Positions 1-12,080 of a DNA stretch of 64,000 nt are shown piece after piece (positions within the stretch are counted from its first letter, which is position 1; the number at the start of each line of letters is the position of its first letter). A program made the translations under genes and the position numbers. Origin of the DNA: Anniella stebbinsi (taxonomy: Eukaryota; Chordata; Lepidosauria; Squamata; Anniellidae); contig JARDYH010000007.1 in assembly GCA_029215795.1 (NCBI GenBank), positions 99,339,263 to 99,403,262 of the forward strand. The letters run 5' to 3'. Under the pieces are notes generated by a model. It saw nothing but the letters and a program-made list of their open reading frames with translations, was not told where the DNA came from and did no database searches.

Positions 1-709
1 ATTTGTATCTCCCTGGATAAAAGCAGTAGAGTACAAGATTTCGAGCATAGGGCTTTCACCCCCTTACCTGCTAGCGGTAGGACTTGATAAGGCAAGAGCA
101 ATCATCAAGCAAAGATTAACAGATATAGACACCCAGGAGTTAATTGGGGCAGCAAGGGGCCCCTGTTCACCACAGGCATTGGGGATATCAGTGTTCCTTA
201 GTAAAGAGGGAGCACAATATCTAAGGTGGTTATCAATTCCCAAATATAGGAGGGCCTTTACGCTAGCCAGGTTTAATGTTCTCCCGTCTAGGGTATTGGA
301 GGGCCGCTACAAGGGAATTCCTTGGCACAACAGATGCTGCCCCTGCAATGACACCGAGGTCGAATCTATAATGCATGTTTTATTTTTTTGTAGGTTTTAC
401 CAGTCGGCCAGGGTAGACTTAATTTGGCCAATTACACAGTCCCTCCCAGGGCGTTCCTCTGAGGCCCTAACAAGTATTTTGCTCCAGGGTACAAATAAGT
501 GAATAACGGAACAGGTAGCTAAGTTTCTGAATCTGGCTATTCGAACCAGATCATTAGCGGACGATTAATTTTAACACTCACTATTTATAGTATTTATTTG
601 TAGTTTTATAGTCCCTTTTATATCAGCTAAGTTGCAAGCATCATGACTGTATGTTATATTTGTTTTGCCTTTGGTCTATTGACTGTAAATAAAGGTTGAT
701 TGATTGAAT
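1..709 (+). mobile_element. 3' end of a Vingi/R4-like LINE (ORF2 C-terminus and tail)
   Basis: The frame at 179-502 encodes the C-terminal part of a non-LTR retrotransposon ORF2. It includes a cysteine/histidine zinc-binding segment (CCPCND...HVLFFC) and the upstream stretch PKYRRAFTLARFNVLPS. The same protein segment and the same 3' UTR wording (TTGGTCTATTGACTGTAA) recur at 51780-52265 in the longer copy. The element ends in a short TTGATTGATTGA tail near 709. The 5' part is outside the window. It sits in the USF3 intron in sense orientation. The clade is uncertain: Vingi fits best, R4 is possible. Confidence 0.8.
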
Positions 710-714
710 AATAG

Positions 715-3600
715 AATTAGATTGAGGGTGAGTGAATAAGAATTCTGCATCTTTCTCTAGAATGTGGTACGTATTTTCAAGCCTCTTCGATGTCGGGGGC
801 ATGGATGCTGGTGTTTTCCACTACTGTTGTACTGTCTGTAGAAATGTAGGTAAAAATGGAATTGCTACAGGCATAGTTGCTTCGGAATGTACAACATCGA
901 AAACTAGGTCTGAAACTCGTTGAACTGCATGGTGAGTCTCCAAACCTAGGGATTGAGCCATCCTCTGGAACAAGTCAGAGAAATTTCCCAAATCCTCGGA
1001 TGGTGAAATAGGATACTGACATCCGACTGGTTCGTCAGGTGATGAAATGGATGGTGCTGCTGAAGATTAAGAGGCTGTATCCGAGCCACAATCGTCAGTA
1101 ACCGATATCGGAAAGGGTACATGGTGTGACGCTGTTTCCTCTTCCGCATCCCGACATGGTGTGGGCGTCAGTGTCGGCTTCAATGTCGACGGTCGGACCG
1201 ACGTTGTAGGTCGTGATGTGCAAACCGATGTGGCAGTTGTCATTGGTGCGGCAGGTTGAAGAAAAATGTTGTCCCAGGTAGTTCATTGCGGCTGAGGTGG
1301 TGGGGTCAACTGACGTCTCGGAGCCGGTGGGTAGCGATACATGATGCGGTGAGGATTGCGAGCTTTATGCCAATCCTCATAGTAATCATGTCTCAGGTAG
1401 AAGTAATCATGTCTCAGGTAGAAAGAAGTATCCGATTGTCTATCCCATTCGGATAGAGGTGATCTTGACCAATATGATGGTTCCCGATAATAATACTACT
1501 ACTCTCGATCTCGAGAGACGTATGAGCGCAGAGAGGTTGGCGACTCATGACCGTCCCGTCTGCAGTCTTGAGGTGGAGAAGGTCCCTGGCTTAGACATGG
1601 GGAGTCTCTTCGGACTGGAGTTGAATGTCGCCGGGCTTCCACACATTGTAGTAGGGGCGAGTCCCGGATTTCGCCATCGGATATCGAGGCGGGTGGTACA
1701 GCCACCTCTCTCGGTATCGAAAAACCTCCTGCTTGCTTCGTGTCGACTAATGTTGGTATCAGAGAATCCAAAAGCACAGGAATCATAGAATAGTAGAGTT
1801 GGAAGGGGCCTATAAGGCCATCGAGTCCAACCCCTGCTCAATGCAAGAATCTACCTTAAAGCATCCCTGACAGATGATTGTCCAGCTGCCTCTTGAATGC
1901 CTCTGATGTGGGAGAGCCCACCACCTCCCTAGGTAATTGGTTCCATTGTCGTATTGCTCTAACAGTCAGGAAGCTTTTCCTGATGTCCAGCCGGAATCTG
2001 TTTTCCTGTAACTTGAGCCCATTATTCTATGTCCTGCACTCTGGGTTGATCGAGAAGAGATCCTGGCCCTCTTCTGTGTGACAACCTTTCAAGTATTTGA
2101 AGAGTGCTATCATGTCTCCCATCAATTTTCTCTTCTCCAGGCTAAATATGCCCAGTTCTTTAAGTCTCTCCTCATAGAGTTTTGTTTCCAGGCCCCTAAT
2201 CATCCTCGTTGCCCTCCTCTGAACATACTCCAGTTTGTCTGCAGTACTCAAGATGGGGCCTAACCAATGCCGAATAGAGGGGAACCAGTACCTCGAGCGA
2301 TTTGGAAGCTATACTTCTATTAATGCAGCCGAAAATAGCATTTGCTTTTTTTTGCAGCCACATCACGCTGTTGGCTCATATTCAGCTTGTGATCTACAAC
2401 AATTCCAAGTTCCTTCTCGCTTGTCGTATTGCTTAGCCAAGTATCCCCAATCTTGTAACTGCATTTGGTTTCTTTTTCCTAGGTGTAGAACTTGGCATTT
2501 ATTCCTATTAAATTTCATTCTGTTGGTTTCAGCCAAGTACTCCAGTCTATCAAGATCACTTTGGAGTTTGTTTCTGTCTTCCACTGTATTTTGTGTCATC
2601 TGCAAATTTGATAAGCATTCCCTGCACCTCCTCATCCAAATCATTAATAAAAATGTTGAAGAGTACCAGGACTGAGCCCTGCGGTACCCCGCTCGTTATC
2701 TCCCCCCAGTGTGAGAAGGTACCATTGATAAGCACTCTTTGAGTCTGATTCCGTAGAGGAGGAGGAGGGAGAGATTTCCCACTTTTCTCTGGGCATATCC
2801 CCATCTGCTTTGTTTACTTTGCCTTTTTTCTTTTTTCTCCCTCGGGCAAATTAGGGGCTCTAGCTTTTTTTGAGAGCTTCTTTGCCATCGAAATGGTGAG
2901 AGATTGTCCCCGATGTAGTGAGTAAATCTCTGCCTGCCCTATCACCATGAGAATCAGCCGGTGAGACGGGCCGAGAGAACATCAATATTCTGAAGCGAAG
3001 TAGCAACTGAAGATGCCATCACAACTTTAGAGGAATCAACTGCCGCCAACGCTCTGGTCCAGAGCTGAGCCCTAAGTTTGTCTGCACGTTGCCTCTTCAT
3101 TTGTTTTGAAAAAACTTGGCAATTAGGGCAGGTCTCTACTTTATGTCCTTCACCAAGGCAGAGAAGGCAAAGGTTGTGGCTGTCCGTCGTTGGCAATTTG
3201 CTACCGCAATGGGTGCATTTCTTGAACGGGGCCCTGAAGGCCATGCGGACCGCAGAAGAAATACTAAGATATCTATTACAGTAACATCCTATTCTATATA
3301 CAACTATATTATATTATTTTTTATTATTATTTTAGTCAGAAACAGATCAAACAGCTATAAGAAGTCAGTCGTATGACAGAGAAGTTCTCGACAATACAGC
3401 CGCAATGGAAGAACAACTGGGGATTGGGTGGGAACCCTCTTAGGCATGCGCAGTGACTGGTGGGGAAGGGTTCCCGCCTAAATTCTCAGCTATGGTAGAT
3501 CTCCCTAGTCGAGTCTCAGCACAGGCGCAGAGCCCATATGTGTGATGCACAGAGACCACGAAGAAGAACTCTGAAGGCAGCAAGTTCTTGTGTTTCAATT
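715..3600 (-). mobile_element. DIRS-like retrotransposon, 5' end and gag, split by a CR1
   Basis: On the minus strand, 3244-2954 opens with a Met and a cysteine-rich knuckle (CTHCGSKL...CLLCLGEGHKVETCPNC) followed by a basic helix. This is the usual start of the gag-like ORF of reptile DIRS elements. After the interrupting CR1 the reading continues at 1786-730 with an Arg/Tyr/Ser-rich stretch and a conserved gag block (LGNFSDLFQRMAQSLGLET, then W..PASMPPTSKRLE...FLFTHP). The 3300-3600 segment should be the 5' terminal region. Frames are broken by several stops. RT, RNase H and recombinase are absent, so the copy is truncated at about 715. Confidence 0.7.
1780..2756 (-). mobile_element. CR1 LINE 3' fragment nested in DIRS gag
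   Basis: Minus-strand frames encode the CR1 ORF2 C-terminal half: [11 protein letters not shown] and [20 protein letters not shown] of the RT, then the typical ending [19 protein letters not shown] and the 3' UTR that reads, on +, as ATAGAATAGTAGAGTTGGAA. It is 5'-truncated inside the RT palm. The DIRS gag reading resumes on both sides, which fixes it as a younger insertion. Confidence 0.85.
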
Positions 3601-4592
3601 TTCCTTTAACTTTAGTTAAGTTGATATGGAACCTGAAATATTTATGTACAAATTGGACGCCTTGATAACAGTAATAGGTGAAGGATTATATTAGGTAACT
3701 TTGGCAATTCCCAAAACAATATCAAGTTGGCATACCTTTGTTTTTATTGTACACACATTTCAAGGTAAATACTATTTGCTGGGCCTCCTTTCTTCTGTAA
3801 CTGTTACTTACAGATGGACTTATCCCCCAACAACTTGAATGCTGATTTCTTAAACTTTATGGTTCAGTTTGTCATTTTGCTTATTCTAATAAAAGTAGTC
3901 CAGTCTTTTATTTAAAAATATACTTGCTGATTTTATATCTTGCCAATTGCATCTTGCTCTGAGTGTGCTAGTTTGCTTTCCCAAAACACTTTTTATATAA
4001 AGGAGCTGAGCATGGTTAAAAGAAGAGCCAGCACAATCAATTATAAACAGTTGTTACAATACTTGCATATGATGTCCTAGAACACCTACAATTGTCTTAC
4101 AGTTTTATTAGGAGCTGTTATCTTCATCCCAGAAATGTCCCGTTTGTTAGGTTTCATGGCACATGGCTCATAGATTAGATGATCCCCTAGTTTTCGTGTA
4201 GCTGATTATTTTCCATCAAAACGTGCAATGTGGATTTGAATAGTAATTCAATGAAAGCAATACTCTCTTGCTGGAAGGGACTGCAAAGGCCCATTTTCAG
4301 ACATTTTCAATCCTCCCCTAGCTCTAGCTCTCTTACCCAGATTTGACTACTTAGGTTAAATATTAAAGTAAAAGTGTCCTTGGAAATGATGATGCTAGAG
4401 TGAGCAAAGAGTAAGGCACGATGTTAGAAGGATTCTGTAGTTGCAGCCAGAATATGGGTCAAATATTAAAATAGATGCTTATAGTTAATTTGTATAATGC
4501 TGCCTGCGCTTGTTCCTCAAATAATTCAGCTGTAGTAGATTTTCCCAAAGTCTCTGATCATTGGGATTAATTTTTTTTTATTTGCTCTGCAG
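3600..4592 (+). other. USF3: USF3 intron, 3' end, with splice acceptor
   Basis: AT-rich non-coding DNA with no recognisable repeat or open frame. It ends in a T-rich tract and the acceptor TTTGCTCTGCAG at 4581-4592, directly before the large USF3 exon. None of the upstream USF3 exons that would carry the bHLH basic region and helices was recognised in 1-4592, so they lie outside the window. Confidence 0.7.
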
Positions 4593-7500
4593 CTGAAGAA
4601 ATAAAAAAGCTCCGGAAGCAGTTGGATGAACTTCAGAAAGAAAATGGGCGCTATATAGCATTATTGAAAGCCAATGACATTTGCCTTTATGACGATCCTA
4701 CCATCCACTGGAAAGGAAATCTTAAAAATGCAAAAGTCTCAGTTGTTATCCCCAATGATCAGGTGCAGAAGAGGAAAGGAAGCCTCAAAAATACAAATGT
4801 TTCTGTTGTTATTCCCAGCGATCAGCTGCAAAAAAATATAATTGTATATTCCAATGGCAGTCAGCTTGGTGGAAGTAACCAGGGGGCATCTGTCCAGGGA
4901 ATAACTTTTAATATCAGTCCTAATTTACAGAAGCAGACAGCTAATGTTGTTCCTGTCCAAAGGACTTGCAATCTAGTTACACCTGTGACCCTTTCTAGTA
5001 TATACGGCACAGAAATCAAGTCAGGAGTTCAGACGTCAGTTTCTCCATTGGTGTCAGACTCACCAAATCCAGCCAAAAAAATGCTTGAGTGCTCTACCTC
5101 TGAAAATGAGCAGGGTCTACCTACCTGTACTAGTGCTGCCAGCTCTGTGAATGCCTTACAGCTAGTGAGCCTACAGTCTGAAAGACAGAGTTCACCACAA
5201 GATGAAGGTGATATCTCCAAACCTAAGAATAGACCAGAGAGTTTCAAGTTAATTGAGAAAGCAGGAATGTCCACTGCCCACCTTCCTGCCAGTGCTAATG
5301 CGGACATATCTCATTCTCAGCTGACAGATACACCTAAAAGGGATTCAAGAAGTGGGTTCCTAGAAAGTTGCGTAGTTTCAGCAGCTGATACTAGTGTTAC
5401 AGCATCTGTAAGGCTCTCCATTGATGGAAAGCCATCCACAGGAAAGGTCTTCAAAAATATAAATGTGCTAAGTGGCAGTGGACCATCAGCAACTTCTGCA
5501 GTAGAAGGCCTGAAGGCTTCAACAGAAATTAACACATTGCCTGCTACTGCTTTAGAGAAGTGGCCTTTTCCCAGTTCTTCAGGTGTTGGCTCTCCAGGCT
5601 CAAAAAGCATGGCTAACCTGACACGAATCACCTCAGCTGGAAACACCCAGACTACTTGGACTACTTTGCAGCTAGCAGGGAATACAGTTCAGCCTCTAAA
5701 TCATGCTCCATCCAACATCATGACTCCCCTGTTAAATGAGCCAGTTAATGGTACTAGTATTATAACTTCCAGTCCTAACAGGGTTTTGTCAACTACTGCT
5801 AGTTTAAATAATTCTCTAGTTGCAGGTGAACAGACAGCTGAGCAAATTGTAGTTACTTTGCCTTCCTACCCATCCTTACCTATGCAGCCACTTGTCACTA
5901 AGACACAGGTTGTAGCACAATCTGCAGGCAGCCTCCTTCCACTGAATCCAGCCATGCAGGTGATTCAGATGTCCCAGCCGGTGGGTTCACCTGTTGCTGC
6001 ATCACCTGCTAATCAAAACGTTGTCATTTTCCAGCCTCCTAATGCTAATCCCTGTCCATCAGTTTTGAGAGCTGAAATCCCCAACCAAACTGTTAGCCAA
6101 CAAATTGTTATTATACAAACTGCTAACCCAAATCCACTCTCCGTTTTCTCTGCCCAACCTCCTGTCAGAATGCCTGTGAATGGAGTTTCTTCCACAGCAG
6201 GTGCTAGCAATCCTATGCAAAATCCCTCTCTCCCCCATATGTTTGGTGGGAAACATCTCGTCCATATTTTACCAAGGCCATCCTCTTCACCATCTTCTAG
6301 CTTGACACAAACATTTTCTGTTACAATGTCTAACCAGCAGCTTCCACAGACTGTTTCTTTAAATGGACAGCTATTTGCATTGAAGCCTGTGAAATCCTGT
6401 TCTGGAGGTTCAGATCAAACCCCTATGCAAATTATTCAGCCTACCACCAGTGAAGATCCAAATACCAATGTTGCTCTCAATACATTTGGTGCTCTAGCAA
6501 ACCTCAATCAAAGCATATCACAGATGGCTGGACAAAGCTGTCTGCAGGTGTCAATCAGTCAGCCTACCAATCCAACCACTGTCAACAGCCAAACCACATC
6601 AAATAATAGTGTTCTGCTGGCAGCTACAGTAGCATCCTCTTCAGCTGCTGAGAACTCGGTATTAACCAGTGTTGCACATTCAGTAAATGCTTCTTCACAA
6701 AAAGCTTTTCTTGGTTTGGGCTCAAAATGGTCTAATAAAAACCCAAGTACTAAAAAATGTTTACCAGCCAGCAGCAACCTTGCATGCCGAATGAATTCTT
6801 GCAAAGATTCCAAGAAACTTGACTGTGCTAATGTGGAAATTGCCCCTGAGCATTCAGGAAGTGACATCTTGCTTGAAAACATGCCTGTAAATGTAGTGTT
6901 GCAAGCCTTATCCACACCACAAGCAAATAGTAAGAAAGCACCTAATGATGAAAACGCTTCTGATTCTCATCCCGGAGAGAGCCTAAGAGCCAAACAGGAC
7001 ATGGCATCTACTCTGGCACCTGAGCCGAGTGCAGCTGTAATGCCTAGACTATTGCCCCTTGAATCGTCATTGTCAGAACAGCTTGAAGTGGTTGCTCCAG
7101 TTTCCACAGACTGTGCTTCTCCACCTCTTCAAATGTGTACATCTCAAGCTAATTCAGCAGCAAATTCGAAGTTATCAGAATCATCCAAATGCATTGCCAC
7201 AAGCCCCTTAACATCCTCTTCTTCTGACTCACACTTGACAAATCCCCAAATTTCTGGGACATCTGTGACTAACAGAGAGACAAGCGCAGAGAGTGTTCCC
7301 AGAACAGAGGTCTCTGAGATATGCAGGGTGGAACCAAATTGTTCTATAGTAATGCAAGCCACAGATTTATTAGAAGAACACGGGCTAACCAAGATATTCT
7401 CTGATTTCAGTAAAGGGGGAGAAGTTGAAGAAAAAAACGTTTCTGCCCAAGGAGAGCACCCTAGATTGCACACTCAAAGCACTAAGTCAATTATAGACTC

Positions 7501-10500
7501 AAATGATGACTTGCCAGGGAAGCAAGAAGGGCTCTTGCTGATGAACAACGAAGAGGAAAATCTCACGCAGTCTCATCCCTGCCCCTCTGAACAAGAGGCA
7601 GTCGCTGCTAATAGACAAGCCGACTCTCCCATGTCAACGAGCTCAGGCAGCAGTTGCGGCTTCACAGTTGCATCCATGTTGCCAAACACATGTAGGGAAA
7701 ATGTTCCCAATAGCACTTTGGTGGATAGCTGCACATTTTCAGAGCAAACTGATATCGTAGCCCTAGCAGCAAGGGCACTTTTTGACCAAGAAACCCTTGC
7801 GAAAGGCACGGTGGCAGTGTCTGGAGCTGCTGCTTCGAAGACCAATGAAGTCACATCTCTAGGAAGAGACCAGCCTTTCAAGTCTCATACAGCTAAAAAT
7901 GCAGCACAGATAGAAACAGCATCAAACAATTTCAGCAACCAAAATTGTGTGCAAATAAATATTGACAGGTCAGCTGAAAAACAAAGCTGTTCTGTTAGAG
8001 TGGAAATGTCAAGTACAACTTTGCAAATCTCATCCCCTCAATCTTCAAACACTTCAAGCTTGAGTGTCAATAATCTCATACATCAAAGCTGCATCATTCA
8101 CCCGGCTGTTTTAGCCTCATCTCCAGACCAAGCAACTGTCCCTGTGACCGTGACTCAGTCCATGCCTGCTAATTCATATATGAATCAGTCTCCTAGACAT
8201 TCTCCAGTGCTAATGACAGACTATGCTTCAGAACAGCTGCCTGCTCTTCGGGCCACCACCATGCAGACTCCACAAATGCATGAGCCACACTTAAAGCAGC
8301 AAAGCCAGGAAAGCCGCAAAGACTCAGTCAAACGTTCTGTTCAAGATGATCACCTGCTTTCTGCATCAAAGAGACAGAAACAGTGCCAGACAGCACCGCT
8401 GCAGCTTGAAGACATGGCTTTGCTGAACCAAACAACCAGTGATATTGCAGATCACAATCGAATCCTTGTCAATCAGATCCCCCCCAACTCATCCAATCTT
8501 GCAGTATCAGTGAGCAGTCAAGGGCACACTGAAGGCCATAGCAGGTTATTTCCAACCAGCAATTTTGTGTCAGCTGCTCTGAGGCAATCGGAGGTTCAGT
8601 GTAATTCTCAGCCTTCTATCTCGGATCAGGCAGGACAACATCTACAGCCTATTCAGCATGCTCCCACTCAAGGAATGGCTCATCTTCATAGTAATCACTC
8701 CTACATAAAGCAGCAGCAGCAACAACAACAGGCTGGACAATTAAGAGAGAGACATCAGTTGTATCAACTCCAGCACCACATTTCTCATGCGGAAAGCTCT
8801 ATCCACCCTCAAGCTCATATTATCCACCAGCAAAGAATAATGCATCAAGAGGTACAAATGCAAAAGAAAAGAAACCTGATCCAAGCAGCCCAGCCCACTA
8901 CACTTGCTTTACAGCAGAAACATCATGGCAATGACCAATCACGGTCAAAGAGCAGCCAGCCTCATCCCCACCACCCACAGATTCAACAGATGCAGCAGCA
9001 CTATACATCTTCGCAGTCTGAGAAGAGCTGTGAGAACTCTGGGGCGAGCAGAGCTCATCATAACCATCCTCAGAGCCTTCTGAATCAGGACATTCTCCAT
9101 CGGCCACCGCCAGATGTGGGCAACAGACTGCCAGGTTCTGGAGTTCCTTCTGAACACTTGCCAGGACATGGTCAACTGCAGAGACTTATGACCTCCAGGG
9201 CTTTGGAGCAGCAAATGGAGTCCCAACCTAGTATTGTCACCAGACCATCAGATATGACTTGTGTCCCCCACAGACAAGACAGAAATAGAGTTAGTAGTTA
9301 CTCTGCAGAGGCACTTATTGGGAAGTCCTCTTCTAATTCAGAGCAGAGGCTAGGAATATCTGTTCAGAGCTTGAGGGCTTCAGACCATCTTGAAATGAGG
9401 AATTACCTTGATGTATCTAGGAATAAAGGATTGATAATCCATAACATTCAAGGTCGCATATCTGTAGATCATACAGTTGGCTCAGATGTTCAAAGGCTCT
9501 CTGAGTGCCAGACATTCAAGGCAAATGGCACTAACCAACAGGCCACGGGTAATTTTGATGTGCAGGCCTCCAGAAGCAATGAAATAGGTAATTCAATGTC
9601 ATCTCTCAGGGGTATGCAGTCACAGGCTTTTCGAATTGCTCAAAATACTGGGCCACCTATAGACAGACAGAAGAGATTGTCCTATCAATCAGTTCAAGGC
9701 ATTTCGGCAGGAAATCCTCTCCCTCCCCCAAGGGACAATGAAAATACATGCCACCAAGGGTTCGTGCAGAGTTTACTTGTCCCTCATCTTGGAGATCAAG
9801 CCAGTGGAAGCCAAAGATCAATTTCAGAGCATCAGAGAAACCCACAGTGTGCGTCTTCTTCAAACATTGAATATAATTGCCCCCCAGCAAGAGACAGTGT
9901 TCACATTCGAAGAGAAGGTGATGGTCAGAACAGAGAAAGTTGTGACATGTCTCTTGGTACTATTAATAGTAGGAGCAATTCATTAAATATTCCTTTTTCA
10001 AGTTCTTCTGGAGATATTCAGGGTCGCAACTCAAGCCCTAATATTTCTGTTCAGAAATCCAATCCCATGAGAATGACAGAAAGTCATGGAACAAAGGGTC
10101 ACATGAATGCTCCAGTTTCTAGCAATGTGCATGGAGTTGTCCGACCTCCTCTCCACCATCCACCAGTCTCTCGGAATGCTGACCAAGTCCCACCATCTAT
10201 TCATCAACCAAGCTCTTCAGCTACTCAGCGGTCAAGGCATCCTCTACAGGATAATGGTAATTCTAAAATTCGCCAGCCTGAAAGGAATCGTTCTGGAAAT
10301 CAGAGGCATGGGAATGTCTTTGATCCTAGTCTTCCCCATCTTCCTTTGGCTACCAGTGGTACTATGATCCTTGGACGGCAACAACCTGCTCTAGAAAAAA
10401 GAGGCAGTATTGTTCGATTCATGCCTGAGGGGCCACAAGTATCTAATGATGGTGCACCTCCTGATCAGCATAGTTTGTCTCAAAACTTTGGATTCTCTTT

Positions 10501-11044
10501 CATTCCAGAGGGTGGAATGAATCCTCCAATAAATGCCAATACATCATTCATTCCACCGGTGACTCAATCCAGTGCTACTCGAACACCAACCCTGATTCCA
10601 GTAGATCCTCAAAATACGTTGCCATCATTTTATCCTCCATATTCTCCTGCTCATCCCACCCTATCCAATGACATTTCAATTCCTTACTTTTCGAATCAAA
10701 TGTTTTCTAATTCAAGCACAGAGAAGCCCAGTGGCGGAGGTCTAAACAATCGGTTTGGCTCTATCTTGTCTCCTCCCAGACCAGTTGGCTTTGCTCAGCC
10801 AAGTTTCCCCCTTTTGACGGACATGGCCCCAATGCATATGGCCAACTCATCGCATTTATCCAATTTTAATTTGACTTCTTTGTTCCCAGAAATAGCTACA
10901 GCTCTTCCTTCAGATGGTTCAGCAATTTCACCTCTACTGTCTATAGCAAATACTTCTGCTTCTGACTCATCCAAACAGTCATCAAATCGGCCTGCTCATA
11001 ACATAAGCCATATTCTCGGTCATGATTGTAGTTCCGCTGTATGA
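4593..11044 (+). CDS. USF3: USF3, last coding exon (bHLH transcription factor family member)
   Basis: This exon encodes about 2,149 residues of USF3 (KIAA2018, about 2,245 residues in human), up to the stop at 11042-11044. It enters at phase 2: the first two bases CT complete an Ala codon, followed by EEIKKLRKQLDELQKEN, the leucine-zipper-like helix after the bHLH. The bHLH itself is encoded in exons outside the window. The open frame starts at TTG 4622, but that is an internal Leu, not a start. The rest is low-complexity: Ser/Thr/Gln-rich, with conserved islands such as VQGITFNI, AGNTQTTWTTLQLAGNT, GGKHLVHILPRPSS, PMQIIQPTTSEDPNTN, IVALAARA, a KRQK basic patch, a poly-Gln run, QNFGFSFIPEGGMNPPIN and the terminus HILGHDCSSAV. 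USF3 is thought to be a nuclear transcriptional regulator related to USF1/2. The frame is intact. One oddity is a tandem 21-residue duplication near the start. Confidence 0.97.
4712..4837 (+). repeat. USF3: In-frame tandem duplication within USF3 (2 x 63 bp)
   Basis: Two adjacent 21-codon units, 4712-4774 and 4775-4837, encode KGNLKNAKVSVVIPNDQVQKR-type and KGSLKNTNVSVVIPSDQLQK-type peptides. I count 15 of 21 identical residues and about 48 of 63 identical bases. As I know the mammalian protein, only one such unit stands between the DDPTIHW motif and IIVYSNG. Many differences are silent, so the copy is not recent. Confidence 0.9.
8711..8731 (+). repeat. USF3: Poly-glutamine tract in USF3
   Basis: Seven consecutive Gln codons in the order CAG x3, CAA x3, CAG, just before AGQLRERH. 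The mammalian protein has a much longer run at this point, as I recall it. The mixed codons would limit slippage. Confidence 0.9.
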
Positions 11045-11944
11045 AAAGTCATGGTCTGGGAATTAGAATGGTGGGTTGTTTTATATGTGTGTATGTGTAT
11101 AAGTGTAACACATTTGGTATGTACATATGCGTACATAAATGCTTGCATTTGGGCTTGCCACCTGAAGAGTCCACTCACAGCATCATTGTCTGTAGAAACG
11201 GGTTTCTCTGTTTCTACATACCCATGTTGCTAAAGTATCAGTGCCTATCTCTGTGCTTTTTAGTAACACCTTGATCTGTCTTAGCAACAGATAATAATCT
11301 CATAGTTACGAACTGTTCCCGTCTGTGCCAAGATCAGCCCTGTGCAAAATAAGACCAGGGAAACAGACTCTGAAGAGGATTATTTATAATTCTTGGAGAA
11401 TACTTTTTGGCCATGATGTAGATCTGTAAGGGCCTCACACACACCTCACTTGGAGTCTCTTCGTACCTGATCATTTTGATTGCTTTTTGTGTTAATGCTT
11501 ATCATAGACACCTACCATAGGGCTAACGATGTGGTAAATTCTGTGGTGCATGTACAAAATGTAGTGCCATATTTAGCTTCTGAGGAGCTGTATGAAAATT
11601 ATATAATAGAAAATATTACTACTCCTTGAAAACATTTACTTTAATGCCCTCCTCTAGGGTTTTTTTTAGCATTTATTTTAACATAAATTCTGCTAGCAAT
11701 GCATAGTTTTTTTAAAAAATCTATGTTAGTGGTCCCGTCCCCGACATGGCATTCATCCTTGCTGTTACTGGCTTGTATGCTGTGAGCTTTCTCAGGGTAC
11801 CTGTTTTATTTCTTGCTTAGCACCTTCTTAAGGAGAAAGTCCCTTTCCCTTTTTTTTAAACCCTTGCAATGTTTTTCTTTACTCCCCCCCACCACCACAT
11901 TAAGGTTTCCCTGAAAGCTATAATATGAACATATTGTACTAGGA

Positions 11945-12080
11945 CAGCTTTCCCCAACCTGGTGCCCTCTAGGTATTTTGGACTTCAACTCCCATCAGGC
12001 TCTGCCAGCGTGGCCAATGGTGAGGAATTCTGGGAATTGTAGTTCAAAACATCTGGAGGCCACCTGGTTGGGGAATGCTG
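11945..12080. mobile_element. hAT-like MITE, 136 bp, with near-perfect 8-bp TSD
   Basis: Terminal inverted repeats of about 24 bp begin with CAGC (CAGCTTTCCCCAACCTGGTG against CAGCATTCCCCAACCAGGTG). The centre holds ACTTCAACTCCCATCA and its near complement GAATTGTAGTT, typical of an abundant lizard hAT MITE. Flanks TACTAGGA (11937-11944) and CCCTAGGA (12081-12088) match at 6 of 8 positions. It lies in the USF3 3' UTR. Confidence 0.8.

Noticed and set aside
2954..3244. Cysteine-rich protein as a host zinc-finger gene
   Set aside because: The knuckle and following basic helix match DIRS gag, and the reading continues into gag blocks beyond a nested CR1.
4622..11044. Reading the long USF3 frame as a complete protein starting at 4622
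   Set aside because: The first codon is TTG, an internal Leu. The frame extends upstream to a splice acceptor at 4592, and the bHLH part is missing. It is a last exon, not a whole gene.
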